Below, piece after piece: positions 16,073 through 23,536 of a DNA stretch of 54,638 bases (position 1 is its first letter; each line of letters opens with the position of its first letter). A program made the position numbers and the translations under genes. This DNA comes from an uncultured Oscillospiraceae bacterium (GTDB taxonomy: Bacteria > Bacillota > Clostridia > Oscillospirales > Oscillospiraceae): positions 1 to 54,638 of the forward strand of contig CALWYL010000007.1 in assembly GCA_944385765.1 (NCBI GenBank), given 5' to 3'. The notes under the pieces were generated by a model. The model did no database searches. It saw nothing but the letters and a program-made list of their open reading frames with translations, and had not been told where the DNA came from.

Positions 16073-16957
16073 CTATTTCGCGGAGTCCTCCGGCGGGCCG
16101 GCGGCCTCCACGGGCAGGTACTGCAGATTCAAGTCCACATCCGCCTCTATGCCCGGTATGTCCCCCGTGGTGGAGAACTGCCACATGCCGTGTTCGTAGT
16201 AGAAGTCGTCCCAGTATCCGGGCGCTCCCACCCAGAGCGGATATTCGGAGAGCCGCTCCATCTCGTACTCATAGTAGGCTATGTAGCGGTAGAGATAGAC
16301 GCAGGGCGTGTAGCCGGCGTCCTCTATCATCTCGCAGAACACGATGGCGGAGGAGGTTATGGCCTCGCTGTCCACCTCGTCGTAGCGCTCCGCCTGCTCC
16401 ACGGGCTCCCAGTCGAAGGCCACCGGCATGGTGAGGTCGTAGCCCTCAATCAGGTCGAGGACGTACAGCGCCTCCTCCGCGGCCTCTATGGCCCCCAGCG
16501 ACTGGGAGAAGAAATAGACGCCCACATCCAGCCCCGCGGCCAGGGCCCCCTCCATGTTCTGGCGGAATTTCTCGTCCTCCGCCATGTTGCCCTCCTCGCC
16601 GTAGCCCCGGTAGCCGCAGCGTATCATGGCAAATTCCACCCCGGAGTCGGCCACGGCCTGCCAGTCGATGTCCCCCTGGTAGAAGGAGACGTCCACCCCC
16701 AGGCGGGTCTCGTACTCGTCGCCCCGGTACTCCACTATGCCGTCCTCGCGCAGGTAGAAGTCGTCCTGGGTAAAGCCGGCCGTCTCCAGCCCCTCGGCGG
16801 GGGTTATCCAGTCGTAGTAGTCGCCGATGCTTATGTACTCCATGCCCTCGTGCGGGTCCGGCGTGGCGCTCGGCTCTGGCTCCGCCGCCCCGCAGGCGGC
16901 CAGAGGCAGCAGCAGCGCCGCGGCGAGCGCGGAGGCCAGTATCCTCTGATGTCTCAT
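16073..16957 (-). CDS. GH25 lysozyme-like lipoprotein
   Basis: 294 residues. A lipoprotein signal (ALLLPLAACG) predicts lipidation at Cys23. The GH25 domain spans about 85-285: LGVDVSFYQGDIDW with the first conserved Asp, FAMIRCGYRGYG, then PVAFDWEP holding the catalytic DxE pair, YPLWVGAPGYW, and the terminal WQFSTTGDIPGIEADVDLN. GH25 enzymes cut the MurNAc-GlcNAc bond of peptidoglycan. As a membrane-anchored muramidase it would act in wall remodelling. It is convergent to the SLH gene and codirectional with the upstream GT-CsaB gene, with its own promoter. Confidence 0.92.
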   Translation of the reverse strand: MRHQRILASALAAALLLPLAACGAAEPEPSATPDPHEGMEYISIGDYYDWITPAEGLETAGFTQDDFYLREDGIVEYRGDEYETRLGVDVSFYQGDIDWQAVADSGVEFAMIRCGYRGYGEEGNMAEDEKFRQNMEGALAAGLDVGVYFFSQSLGAIEAAEEALYVLDLIEGYDLTMPVAFDWEPVEQAERYDEVDSEAITSSAIVFCEMIEDAGYTPCVYLYRYIAYYEYEMERLSEYPLWVGAPGYWDDFYYEHGMWQFSTTGDIPGIEADVDLNLQYLPVEAAGPPEDSAK

Positions 16958-16987
16958 AGGTCTTGTCCTTTCGGCGGGATTCGACCT

Positions 16988-17016
16988 ATGTTAGCACAGA
17001 ATTGCCAAGAAATCAA
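16988..17016 (-). promoter_or_regulatory. Promoter of the GH25 gene
   Basis: Minus strand: TTGATT (17011-17016), 17 bases, TAACAT (16988-16993), about 30 bases before the start. Confidence 0.55.
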
Positions 17017-17029
17017 TCGGTTGATATTA

Positions 17030-17059
17030 GGGGGCCGGCCGCTCGCGCGGCCGGCCCCC
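17030..17059. terminator. GC-rich hairpin after the GT-CsaB gene
   Basis: Perfect 13-base arms GGGGGCCGGCCGC / GCGGCCGGCCCCC with loop TCGC. No clear T-run follows on the minus strand, so it is a probable but atypical terminator. Confidence 0.5.
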
Positions 17060-17072
17060 GATATCCGTATCC

Positions 17073-19295
17073 TCAGGCCCCGCCCTTTCCCAGAAGGCGC
17101 GCGGCCGACTCCGTGTTCCTGTGCTCCAGGGCCCTCAGCCTCTCCACCGAGGCCTCCAGGGCCGCCCGGTCGCCCCGCTTGGCCGCCGCCTCGTCTATCA
17201 GGGCGCAGAGCCCGGGGCCAGTGAGCTCCTCCAGGCTTGTGCAGCCCCCGTCCACACAGCGGAGGAAGGCCGTCACCTTGGGGTCGTAGCTCACGCCCAC
17301 CAGGGGCACGCCCTGCCCGGCGGCGAATATCAGCCCGTGCAGCCGCATGGACACGACAATCTCCATGCGGGACATCACGCCTATGGCCAGGTCCGAGGGC
17401 ATCGGGCCCGGTATGAGCACGTGCGGCACGCCCTCCAGAGAGGCGGCCACTATGCCCGCCGCCTCCCCGTCGCTCCGGTGGTTTATGGAGACGAAGGCCG
17501 GCGTGAGGCCGTAGCGTTCGTGGGCGTAGCGGGCGGCGGCGGCTATGGCCGGGGCCTTTTCCTCAAATCCCGGCCAAGACCTCAGCGCGAAGCAGATGTA
17601 GCGCCCCTGCGCCTCCGCCCCCGCGCTATTGAACGCGGCGTCTATCTCCTCCGCCGGGGCCGGCGAGAGGGTGAGCGCCGGGTCGCTGGAGAGTATCATC
17701 TCCGGGCCCTCGACCCCAAAGCGCCGCAGCTCCTCCATGCTGTCCGGCTCGCGGAGCGTGATGATGTCCACGCAGGAGCTGATGGTGCGGCGCGTGCTCC
17801 TCACGCCGCCGGGGCGCTTCACGGGGCCTATGCCGCAGCCGTACATCATCACGCGGCAGCCCATGGCCCTGGCCGAGCGCAGGGTGAACAGGTAAAACCA
17901 CAGGCTGCGCCGGCTGGTGACGTCCTGTATCAGGCTGCCGCCGCCGTTTATGTAGAGCACCCGCCGCCTCATGGCCCGGAGGAAGCCCGGGACGTTGAAG
18001 GTGTGCAGCGCGTCCACATCCAGCCGCCGCTCCGCACCCTCCGGGTCGCGGGAGAGCACGGTGATGGGCATCAGCGGGTCTATGGAGCGCAGCTCGGCGG
18101 TTATGGCGTCGAGTATCGCCTCGTCGCCGGCGTTGCCCATGCCGTAGGCCCCGCAGACCAGCACGCCGGAGCGCCCGCCGTTGGCCTCGCGGGACAGTAT
18201 CTCCTCATATACGGCGCACTGCTCCCGGCAGGTGGCCTCCACGGAGAACTCCCGCTCCGCCCGCTCGAATATGGCCCCCCCCAGCCGCTGCCGGAGCTCC
18301 GCGTCGCCGGCCAGGGCCGCCAGCCTGGCGGCCAGGGTCTCCCAGTCGCCCGGCTCGAAGAGATAGCCGGTCACCGTGTCCTCCACCAGGCGCGGTATGC
18401 CCCCCACGCGGCTGGAGACGGTGGGCAGCCTGTGGGCCGCCCCCTCCGTGATGGCGTAGGGGAAGGTCTCGGAGATGGAGCTGAGGGCGTTTATGTCTAT
18501 CGAGCCATAGTACTCGTCCATGTCGTCCAGCCAGCCCGCCAGGGTGACGCTGTCCGCCACGCCCAGCTCGGCGGCGAGCGCCTCCAGCGCGCCGCGCTCG
18601 GCGCCCTCTCCGGCAATTATCAGCCGCAGCCCCGGCACGGCCTTTTTCGCCTCGGCGAAGCCCCGCACCAGCGTGCCCAGGTCCTTTACCGGGTCCAGCC
18701 GGGCGGCGGCCCCCACCACCACGTCCCCGCTCTCCACATGCGCGCCCACGCGCTCATAGAAGGCCCGCCTGTCGCGGCGCGGCACCTCCCGGGAGAAGTC
18801 CAGGCCGTTGTATATGGAGAAGGTGGTGGAGCGGGGAAAGCCCCGCGAGATGAGCAGCGAGCGCATGGCGTCCGAGACGCCGATGTGGTACTTGATGTGC
18901 CGCAGCGCGAGGATGTTCAGCTTGCCGTAGGTCAGCGCGGCGGCCGGGCGCCCCAGATAGTCGAGCTTGTAGTCGCTGTGCACCGTGCTCACCACGGGTT
19001 TTTTCGTGCCCGCCCTCAATATGGCCCCCGCCAGGTTCGCCCGCGAGCCGTGGCAGTGTATGATGTCGTAGCCCCCGCTCTCCACCAGGCCCTTCACCTG
19101 CCTGAGCGCGCGGAAGAAGCCGCCGTCCATCACCCGCGTGTCTATGCCCATGGCGGCCGCCTCCTCGGCGAAGGGGCCAGCGCGGAAGCAGACGAGCGTC
19201 ACCTCTATGCTCTGCGAGAGGTTGTGCAGCAGCGAGTGCACATGGGTCTTGGCCCCGCCGGTGTCGCCGCCGCTGATGAGATGTATGACCTTCAC
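17073..19295 (-). CDS. csaB: Fusion of GT4 glycosyltransferase and CsaB-type polysaccharide pyruvyltransferase
   Basis: 740 residues in two enzymes. Residues 1-370 are a GT-B glycosyltransferase of family 4 (HLISGGDTGGAKTHVHSLL; IIHCHGSRAN; VVGAAARLDPVKDLGTLV; ALSSISETFPYAITEGAAH with the nucleotide-sugar motif). Residues about 380-710 are CsaB (VLVCGAYGMGNAGDEAIL, INGGGSLIQDVTSRRS, YGCGIGPVKRPG, SMRLHGLIFAAGQGVP). CsaB adds pyruvate ketals to the wall polymer bound by SLH domains, and a nearby gene encodes an SLH protein. GTG 19295 is chosen because AAGGAG lies eight bases ahead; upstream codons lack a site. CsaB is usually a separate protein, so the fusion is notable. Confidence 0.9.
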   Translation of the reverse strand: MKVIHLISGGDTGGAKTHVHSLLHNLSQSIEVTLVCFRAGPFAEEAAAMGIDTRVMDGGFFRALRQVKGLVESGGYDIIHCHGSRANLAGAILRAGTKKPVVSTVHSDYKLDYLGRPAAALTYGKLNILALRHIKYHIGVSDAMRSLLISRGFPRSTTFSIYNGLDFSREVPRRDRRAFYERVGAHVESGDVVVGAAARLDPVKDLGTLVRGFAEAKKAVPGLRLIIAGEGAERGALEALAAELGVADSVTLAGWLDDMDEYYGSIDINALSSISETFPYAITEGAAHRLPTVSSRVGGIPRLVEDTVTGYLFEPGDWETLAARLAALAGDAELRQRLGGAIFERAEREFSVEATCREQCAVYEEILSREANGGRSGVLVCGAYGMGNAGDEAILDAITAELRSIDPLMPITVLSRDPEGAERRLDVDALHTFNVPGFLRAMRRRVLYINGGGSLIQDVTSRRSLWFYLFTLRSARAMGCRVMMYGCGIGPVKRPGGVRSTRRTISSCVDIITLREPDSMEELRRFGVEGPEMILSSDPALTLSPAPAEEIDAAFNSAGAEAQGRYICFALRSWPGFEEKAPAIAAAARYAHERYGLTPAFVSINHRSDGEAAGIVAASLEGVPHVLIPGPMPSDLAIGVMSRMEIVVSMRLHGLIFAAGQGVPLVGVSYDPKVTAFLRCVDGGCTSLEELTGPGLCALIDEAAAKRGDRAALEASVERLRALEHRNTESAARLLGKGGA

Positions 19296-19383
19296 GAACC
19301 CAACTCCTTTTTGTCCGCGCGCGGAGGACCTAAACCGCCGCTTGTCTCCGGGGGAGAAATGTAGTAGAATTGCTGTATCGTCT

Positions 19384-19412
19384 ATTATAACCTGGCAGCG
19401 GCGCGCGGTCAA
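19384..19412 (-). promoter_or_regulatory. Promoter of the GT-CsaB gene
   Basis: Minus strand: TTGACC (19407-19412), 17 bases, TATAAT (19384-19389), leaving a leader of about 80 bases. Confidence 0.65.
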
Positions 19413-19453
19413 TACGGCCCCGCCGCAGGTCAGACACACGGAGGGGACGGGAA

Positions 19454-20590
19454 ATGACCACCATATACCTCATTCGCCACGCCGAGGCCGAGGGGAACCT
19501 CTTCCGCCGGGCCCAGGGCCACTGGAACGGCAAGGTCACCGAGCGCGGCAGGAAACAGATAGACGCCCTGGCGCAGCGCTTCGAGGGCGTGCCCATAGAC
19601 GCCGTCTACTCCAGCGACCTGGACCGCACGGTGGAGACCGCGGGGGCCCTGCTCCGCGGCCGGCAGCTGACGCTGCACACCACTCCGGAGCTGAGGGAAA
19701 TCTGCATGGGCGTCTGGGAGGGCCAGCCCTGGGGCGAGCTCAGCTACCGCTGGAGTGAGGAGATGTACAAGTTCAACAACGACATCGAGCACTGGGCCGT
19801 GCCGGGCAGCGAGAGCTTTGAACACGTGCAGCGGCGCGTCACCGGCGAGATACTCGCCATCGCCTCCGCCAACGAGGGCGGGACCGTGGGCGTGGTCTCG
19901 CACGGCATGGCCATAAAGATATTCCTCATGGGCGTGCTGGGCCTGACGAGCGCCGACGCCATGATGCACGGCGACAACACCTCCGTCTCCCTGCTGCACG
20001 TGGAAAACGGCCGCGTGCAGGTGGAGTACTACAACGACAACAGCCACCTGGGCGAGCTCTCCACCTTTGCCCGCCAGGTCTGGTGGCGCGACACCAGGAA
20101 GGAGGACATGACCAGCCTCCGCTTCGAGCCCCTGGACCCCCGGCGGGACGCCGACGCCGCCTTTTACCTCCGCTGCTACCGCGACAGCTGGGTGGCAGCG
20201 CACGGGAGCGACAGCGGCTTTGTCTCCAGCGTCTACCTCTCCGCCGCCCGCTCTCATGCCGCCCGCGACCCCCAGTGCCTGCTGAAGGTGATGAGCGGCG
20301 ACAAGCACGCCGGCGTGCTGGAGCTCGACCCCCAGCGCGGCGGCGGAGATGGCTGCGGCTGGGTGAGCCTGCTCTACCTGCTGCCTGAGTTCCGCGGCCA
20401 CGGCCTGGGCATACAGCTGATTGGCTGCGCCGCGGCCTACTTCGGCGGCAAGGGCCGCCGGGCCATAAGGCTGCACGTGGCGGTGACGAACAAACATGCC
20501 GTCGGCTTCTATGAGCACTTCGGCTTCCGCCGCCTGCGCACCGACCCCGGCGTCTCCTCCGAGCAGTACCTGATGGAGCGTGCCATATGA
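19454..20590 (+). CDS. Fusion of histidine phosphatase and GNAT acetyltransferase
   Basis: 378 residues. Residues 1-200 form a phosphoglycerate-mutase-like histidine phosphatase: YLIRHAEAEGN (catalytic RHxE box), SSDLDRTVETA, then VVSHGM with the second His. Residues about 215-378 form a GNAT fold: SLLYLLPEFRGHGLGIQLI is the acetyl-CoA binding motif and NKHAVGFYEHFGFRR the usual C-terminal motif. Substrates of either half are unknown; phosphatases of this class often act on phosphosugars or nucleotides. The ribosome site GGAGGGGA precedes ATG. The stop overlaps the next start by four bases, so coupling with the phosphoesterase is likely. Confidence 0.9.
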   Translation: MTTIYLIRHAEAEGNLFRRAQGHWNGKVTERGRKQIDALAQRFEGVPIDAVYSSDLDRTVETAGALLRGRQLTLHTTPELREICMGVWEGQPWGELSYRWSEEMYKFNNDIEHWAVPGSESFEHVQRRVTGEILAIASANEGGTVGVVSHGMAIKIFLMGVLGLTSADAMMHGDNTSVSLLHVENGRVQVEYYNDNSHLGELSTFARQVWWRDTRKEDMTSLRFEPLDPRRDADAAFYLRCYRDSWVAAHGSDSGFVSSVYLSAARSHAARDPQCLLKVMSGDKHAGVLELDPQRGGGDGCGWVSLLYLLPEFRGHGLGIQLIGCAAAYFGGKGRRAIRLHVAVTNKHAVGFYEHFGFRRLRTDPGVSSEQYLMERAI

Positions 20591-21693
20591 TGTGGCCAGC
20601 CAGGATAGGCCGCGCGGAGCTCCCGGACAGCGGCAGGATAATCGCCATCTCGGACGTGCACGCCAACCTGCCCTATCTGCGCGGCGTGCTCGAAAAGGCG
20701 GCCTTCTCCACCGGGGACACCCTGGTCCTCTGCGGGGACATGCTGGAGAAGGGCCCCCAGAGCCTGGACACCCTGCGCTACATAATGGAGCTCTCCCGCA
20801 GCCGCCGCGTCCTGGGCGTGCAGGGCAACTGCGACTGCTGGCAGGAGGAGATTTACCGCCCGCAGGGCTACTCCGACGGCTACCTCCGGCGCTATCTGGC
20901 CTCCAACGGCGGGGGCTGGGGTCCCGGCATCCTGGCGCAGATGTGCGCCGAGATTGGCTTCCCCCTCTCCCCGGAGCCCGACATCCCCGCCATGCGCGCC
21001 GCGCTGAGGGAGAATTTCCGCGCCGAGCTGGACTTCATCGACTCCTTCCCCCACGTGCTGGAGACGGAGCACTACACCTTCGTCCACGGCGGGCTGCCTG
21101 AGGGGGCCCCCGAGTGCTGGGACGGCTGGGAGTGCATGAAAAACGACGATTTCATGGGCCAGGGGCGCAGCTTCCCCCGCTGGGTCATCGCCGGCCACTG
21201 GCCCGTGCAGCTCTACGGGGGCGATATCTGCTGCGCCAACCCCGTCATCGACCGCCGGCGCAAAATAGCGAGCATAGACGGCGGCTGCGTGCTCAAGGAC
21301 GACGGCCAGCTGAACGCCCTCGTCATCCCCCGCAACGGCAGCGAGGACTTTCAGCTCGTCGCCTACGACCGCTTCCCCGTCCGCCGCGTCAGGAGCGCCC
21401 AGGCGGCCTCGGGGCGCAGCGCCTACATCCGCTGGGGCGACAACGTGGTGCAGGTCCTGCGCCGCGGGGAGGAGTTCTCCCGCTGCCGCCACGTGCGCAC
21501 GGGCTATGAGCTGGACATCCTCACCAAATACCTGTACGGCGGCGAGGACATCGTCCGCTGCAACGACTGCACCGATTACGTCCTCCCCCTCTCCCCCGGC
21601 GACGAGGTGGGCGTGGTGGAGACGACCAGCCGCGGCTACCTGGTGAAGCACAAGGGCGTCAGCGGCTGGTACTTCGGCGAACTGGAGGGCTGA
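20587..21693 (+). CDS. Calcineurin-like metallophosphoesterase with C-terminal extension
   Basis: 368 residues. Metal-binding motifs are visible: IAISDVHAN, LVLCGDMLEKGP, VLGVQGNCDCW, FVHGG and VIAGHWP. This layout is of the bis-5'-nucleosyl-tetraphosphatase/Ser-Thr phosphatase group (ApaH/PrpE-like). The C-terminal 100 residues have two CxxC-like pairs (CRHV, CNDC) and a small beta-rich end (GDEVGVVETTSRGYLVKHKGVSGWYF) resembling an SH3-like fold. ATG overlaps the upstream stop. Codon composition matches neighbours. Natural substrate unknown; dinucleotide or phosphoprotein hydrolysis are candidates. Confidence 0.82.
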   Translation: MMWPARIGRAELPDSGRIIAISDVHANLPYLRGVLEKAAFSTGDTLVLCGDMLEKGPQSLDTLRYIMELSRSRRVLGVQGNCDCWQEEIYRPQGYSDGYLRRYLASNGGGWGPGILAQMCAEIGFPLSPEPDIPAMRAALRENFRAELDFIDSFPHVLETEHYTFVHGGLPEGAPECWDGWECMKNDDFMGQGRSFPRWVIAGHWPVQLYGGDICCANPVIDRRRKIASIDGGCVLKDDGQLNALVIPRNGSEDFQLVAYDRFPVRRVRSAQAASGRSAYIRWGDNVVQVLRRGEEFSRCRHVRTGYELDILTKYLYGGEDIVRCNDCTDYVLPLSPGDEVGVVETTSRGYLVKHKGVSGWYFGELEG

Positions 21694-21695
21694 AC

Positions 21696-21980
21696 ATGAT
21701 AGTGCTCTACATCCTGCTGGGCGCCTACCTGCTCTTCATCAATATAGACGCCTTCGCCCTCATGGCCCTGGACAAGTCCCGCGCCCGGCGCGGAGGCCGC
21801 CGCGTGCCCGAGGCCACGCTCTTCTTCCTCGCCTTCCTCGGCGGCAGCCCGGGCATCATGCTGGCCATGCGCGTGTTCCGCCACAAGACGCTGCACACCT
21901 CCTTCGCCGTTGGCATGCCGCTAATCTGCTTTTTTGAGGCCGTGCTCATCGCCGCGGCCCTCATCTACGCCGCCACCTGA
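21696..21980 (+). CDS. DUF1294 small membrane protein
   Basis: 94 residues with three hydrophobic segments. The family signature is clear: ALDKSRAR, RRVPEATLFFLAFLGGSPG, RVFRHKTLHTSF. Its function is not known. It starts two bases after the phosphoesterase stop and ends the three-gene operon before a terminator. Confidence 0.85.
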   Translation: MIVLYILLGAYLLFINIDAFALMALDKSRARRGGRRVPEATLFFLAFLGGSPGIMLAMRVFRHKTLHTSFAVGMPLICFFEAVLIAAALIYAAT

Positions 21981-21988
21981 GCCCAAGC

Positions 21989-22029
21989 TGAATCCCCCGG
22001 GGTCATTTCACCTGTCCCGGGGGATTTTT
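21989..22029 (+). terminator. Terminator after the DUF1294 gene
   Basis: AATCCCCCGGG / CCCGGGGGATT arms (21991-22001 and 22016-22026) followed by TTTTTG. Confidence 0.85.
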
Positions 22030-22082
22030 GTGAACTTTTTAGGGCCACATGGGTTGCAAAAGTTCACTTAGTGTGTTATTGT
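22030..22082 (+). promoter_or_regulatory. Promoter and operator of the XRE/ImmA-like pair
   Basis: Promoter TTGCAA (22054-22059), 17 bases, TATTGT (22077-22082). A perfect 10-base inverted repeat GTGAACTTTT / AAAAGTTCAC (22030-22039 and 22058-22067) straddles the -35 box, with the right arm overlapping the -35 box and the spacer. This is the arrangement expected for self-repression by the downstream XRE protein. Confidence 0.65.
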
Positions 22083-22113
22083 TACCGTGAATCCTGTTGT
22101 GGGAGGCTCCGAC

Positions 22114-22488
22114 ATGTTCTACGAAAATTTTCTCCGCCTGTGCAACGGCATCGGCAAGGCGCCCACCGCCGTGGCCACGGAGCTGGGCTTTCAGAAGTCC
22201 GCCGTCACCCGCTGGAAGGGCGGCTGCAACCCCACCGATGCCACCCGCGCACGCATAGCCGACTACTTCGGCGTGACCACCGAGGAGCTCTGCGGCGAGG
22301 AGCTGCCGCGCCCGGAGCGCGCCTCCGCGGTGAACGGCGACGGCGAACTCAACGAATACCTCGAGCAGCTGTCCACCCGCCCGGAGCTGCGCATGCTCTT
22401 CTCCGTCACCAAGGACGCCACCAGGGCGGATGTGGAGAAGGCCGTGGCCATCATAGAGGCGCTGCGCCGCGTCGAGGGGAAGGACTGA
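22114..22488 (+). CDS. XRE-family regulator (ImmR-like)
   Basis: 124 residues. Residues about 1-60 form the helix-turn-helix (FLRLCNGIGKAPTAVATELGFQ, SAVTRWKGG, ARIADYFGVTTEELCG). A helical C-terminal region (LFSVTKDATRADVEKAVAIIEALRR) is typical of phage-like repressors. ATG 22114 is chosen over GTG 22087 because GGGAGG is seven bases upstream. The next gene is an ImmA/IrrE-like metallopeptidase, the usual partner that cleaves such repressors. The inverted repeat upstream is its probable operator. Confidence 0.85.
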   Translation: MFYENFLRLCNGIGKAPTAVATELGFQKSAVTRWKGGCNPTDATRARIADYFGVTTEELCGEELPRPERASAVNGDGELNEYLEQLSTRPELRMLFSVTKDATRADVEKAVAIIEALRRVEGKD

Positions 22489-22495
22489 GCGCGAG

Positions 22496-22861
22496 GTGTG
22501 GACTCCGGACTATTTTGTCCGGCTGGTGGAGCTGCCCCTCACCGTCGAGGGCTGCACCGTGCCCAACGACGACGGGAGCTTTGACATCTATATCAACTCC
22601 CTGCTGAGCGGGGAGCGGCAGCGCGCCAAGCTGGAGCACGAGCTCAACCACATAAGGCTCGACCACTTCTACCGCAGCGGCACGGTGGCCATGAAGGAGC
22701 GCGAGGCCGGCGGCGTGCTCGTCTCGCCGCCGGCGCCCGCGGCGCCGCCGGGCATGAAGCTGATAGTCCGCTACGGCAGCCCGGAGGCCTTCTTGGCCGA
22801 CTTCCTCAATCGCGCCAGCGCCCGCTCGCTGGAGCTGCTGCGCCGCGCGGGGCTGAAGTGA
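22496..22861 (+). CDS. ImmA/IrrE-like putative metallopeptidase
   Basis: 121 residues. The zinc-protease motif HELNH is at about residues 48-52 (KLEHELNHIRLDHFY), within a short ImmA/IrrE (M78)-like domain. The second half (residues 70-121) is Pro/Ala-rich then helical and unrecognised. GTG 22496 is the only suitable start; AAGGA lies 11 bases ahead and the gap to the repressor stop is seven bases. In ICEBs1 the ImmA protease cuts ImmR repressor (known); the same role is inferred here, though no integrative element is visible around the pair. Confidence 0.7.
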   Translation: MWTPDYFVRLVELPLTVEGCTVPNDDGSFDIYINSLLSGERQRAKLEHELNHIRLDHFYRSGTVAMKEREAGGVLVSPPAPAAPPGMKLIVRYGSPEAFLADFLNRASARSLELLRRAGLK

Positions 22862-22864
22862 GGC

Positions 22865-23425
22865 TCACTTCCCCGCCGCCAGCTTCTCCTCAGTCTCTCC
22901 GGCGGCTATGCGCCGCAGCTCGGCCATGAAGGGAAAATTGGCGCAGTCGGCCTCGCCGTACTCCAGGTTCAGCCTGCGCTCGCTCTCCAGCCAGGTGTCC
23001 AGCGGCGCCTCGTTGTGCTGGATGACGGCCTCGATGCGGTCGAGCGCCTTGAACAGCCTGGCCTCCGGCGTCTCCAGGGCGTTCAGCTCCGCGAAGAGCG
23101 CGGACAGCCGCTCCCTCTGGTCCGGCAGCCGGGAGAGCAGGGCGTCCACGGCCGCGGACTCGGCCTCCTCGTCGGCCTCCGTCTTCAGGAAGGACGGTAT
23201 GTCGCCCGTGACGGCCTCGCCCCAGTCGTGTACTATGCACATCTCCATCACCCGCCCCATGTCCAGCCGGGGGAACTCGTCCCTCAGCAGCAAGGCCATG
23301 GCCGTTATGCGGAAGGTGTGCTCGGCCACGGACTCGTGCCTGCCTGTGCTGGTCCAGCCGTGCCTGGTGTTGCACTTCATCCGCTCAAGCACGTGTATGA
23401 AATCCATGAACTCCTGCGGCGTCAT
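22865..23425 (-). CDS. HD-domain hydrolase (YfbR/HDDC2-like)
   Basis: 186 residues. HD motifs: RHESVAEHTFRI (first His), IVHDWGEAVTGDIP (His-Asp pair) and KALDRIEAVIQH (last Asp). This matches the HD_3/5'-deoxynucleotidase group, so dephosphorylation of deoxynucleoside monophosphates is plausible. ATG 23425 is selected because GAGGAGG lies eight bases ahead. It is convergent with the ImmA-like gene (3-base gap) and divergent from the amidohydrolase operon, sharing a compact promoter region. Confidence 0.85.
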   Translation of the reverse strand: MTPQEFMDFIHVLERMKCNTRHGWTSTGRHESVAEHTFRITAMALLLRDEFPRLDMGRVMEMCIVHDWGEAVTGDIPSFLKTEADEEAESAAVDALLSRLPDQRERLSALFAELNALETPEARLFKALDRIEAVIQHNEAPLDTWLESERRLNLEYGEADCANFPFMAELRRIAAGETEEKLAAGK

Positions 23426-23448
23426 GTTCATCGCCTCCTCATGCGGAC

Positions 23449-23477
23449 ATGATAGCACGCGGCGGCCGCTTTTGCAA
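23449..23477 (-). promoter_or_regulatory. Promoter of the HD-domain gene
   Basis: Minus strand: TTGCAA (23472-23477), 17 bases, TATCAT (23449-23454). Its -35 hexamer directly abuts that of the divergent amidohydrolase promoter. Confidence 0.6.
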
Positions 23478-23506
23478 TTGACAAGCCGTCCCGGGGGTGA
23501 TAACCT
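23478..23506 (+). promoter_or_regulatory. Promoter of the amidohydrolase operon
   Basis: TTGACA (23478-23483), 17 bases, TAACCT (23501-23506), 30 bases before the TTG start. Confidence 0.6.
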
Positions 23507-23536
23507 CTTGGGTATGAGCTAAAGGGAAGTGATTTT

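Noticed and set aside
17121..19364. A 747-codon open frame on the plus strand
   Set aside because: It is the mirror of the GT4-CsaB fusion, which has strong motifs; the translation is biased and unrecognisable.
22030..22861. Prophage or ICE remnant around the XRE/ImmA-like pair
   Set aside because: No integrase, structural phage gene or attachment repeat was found on either side, and composition matches the neighbours.
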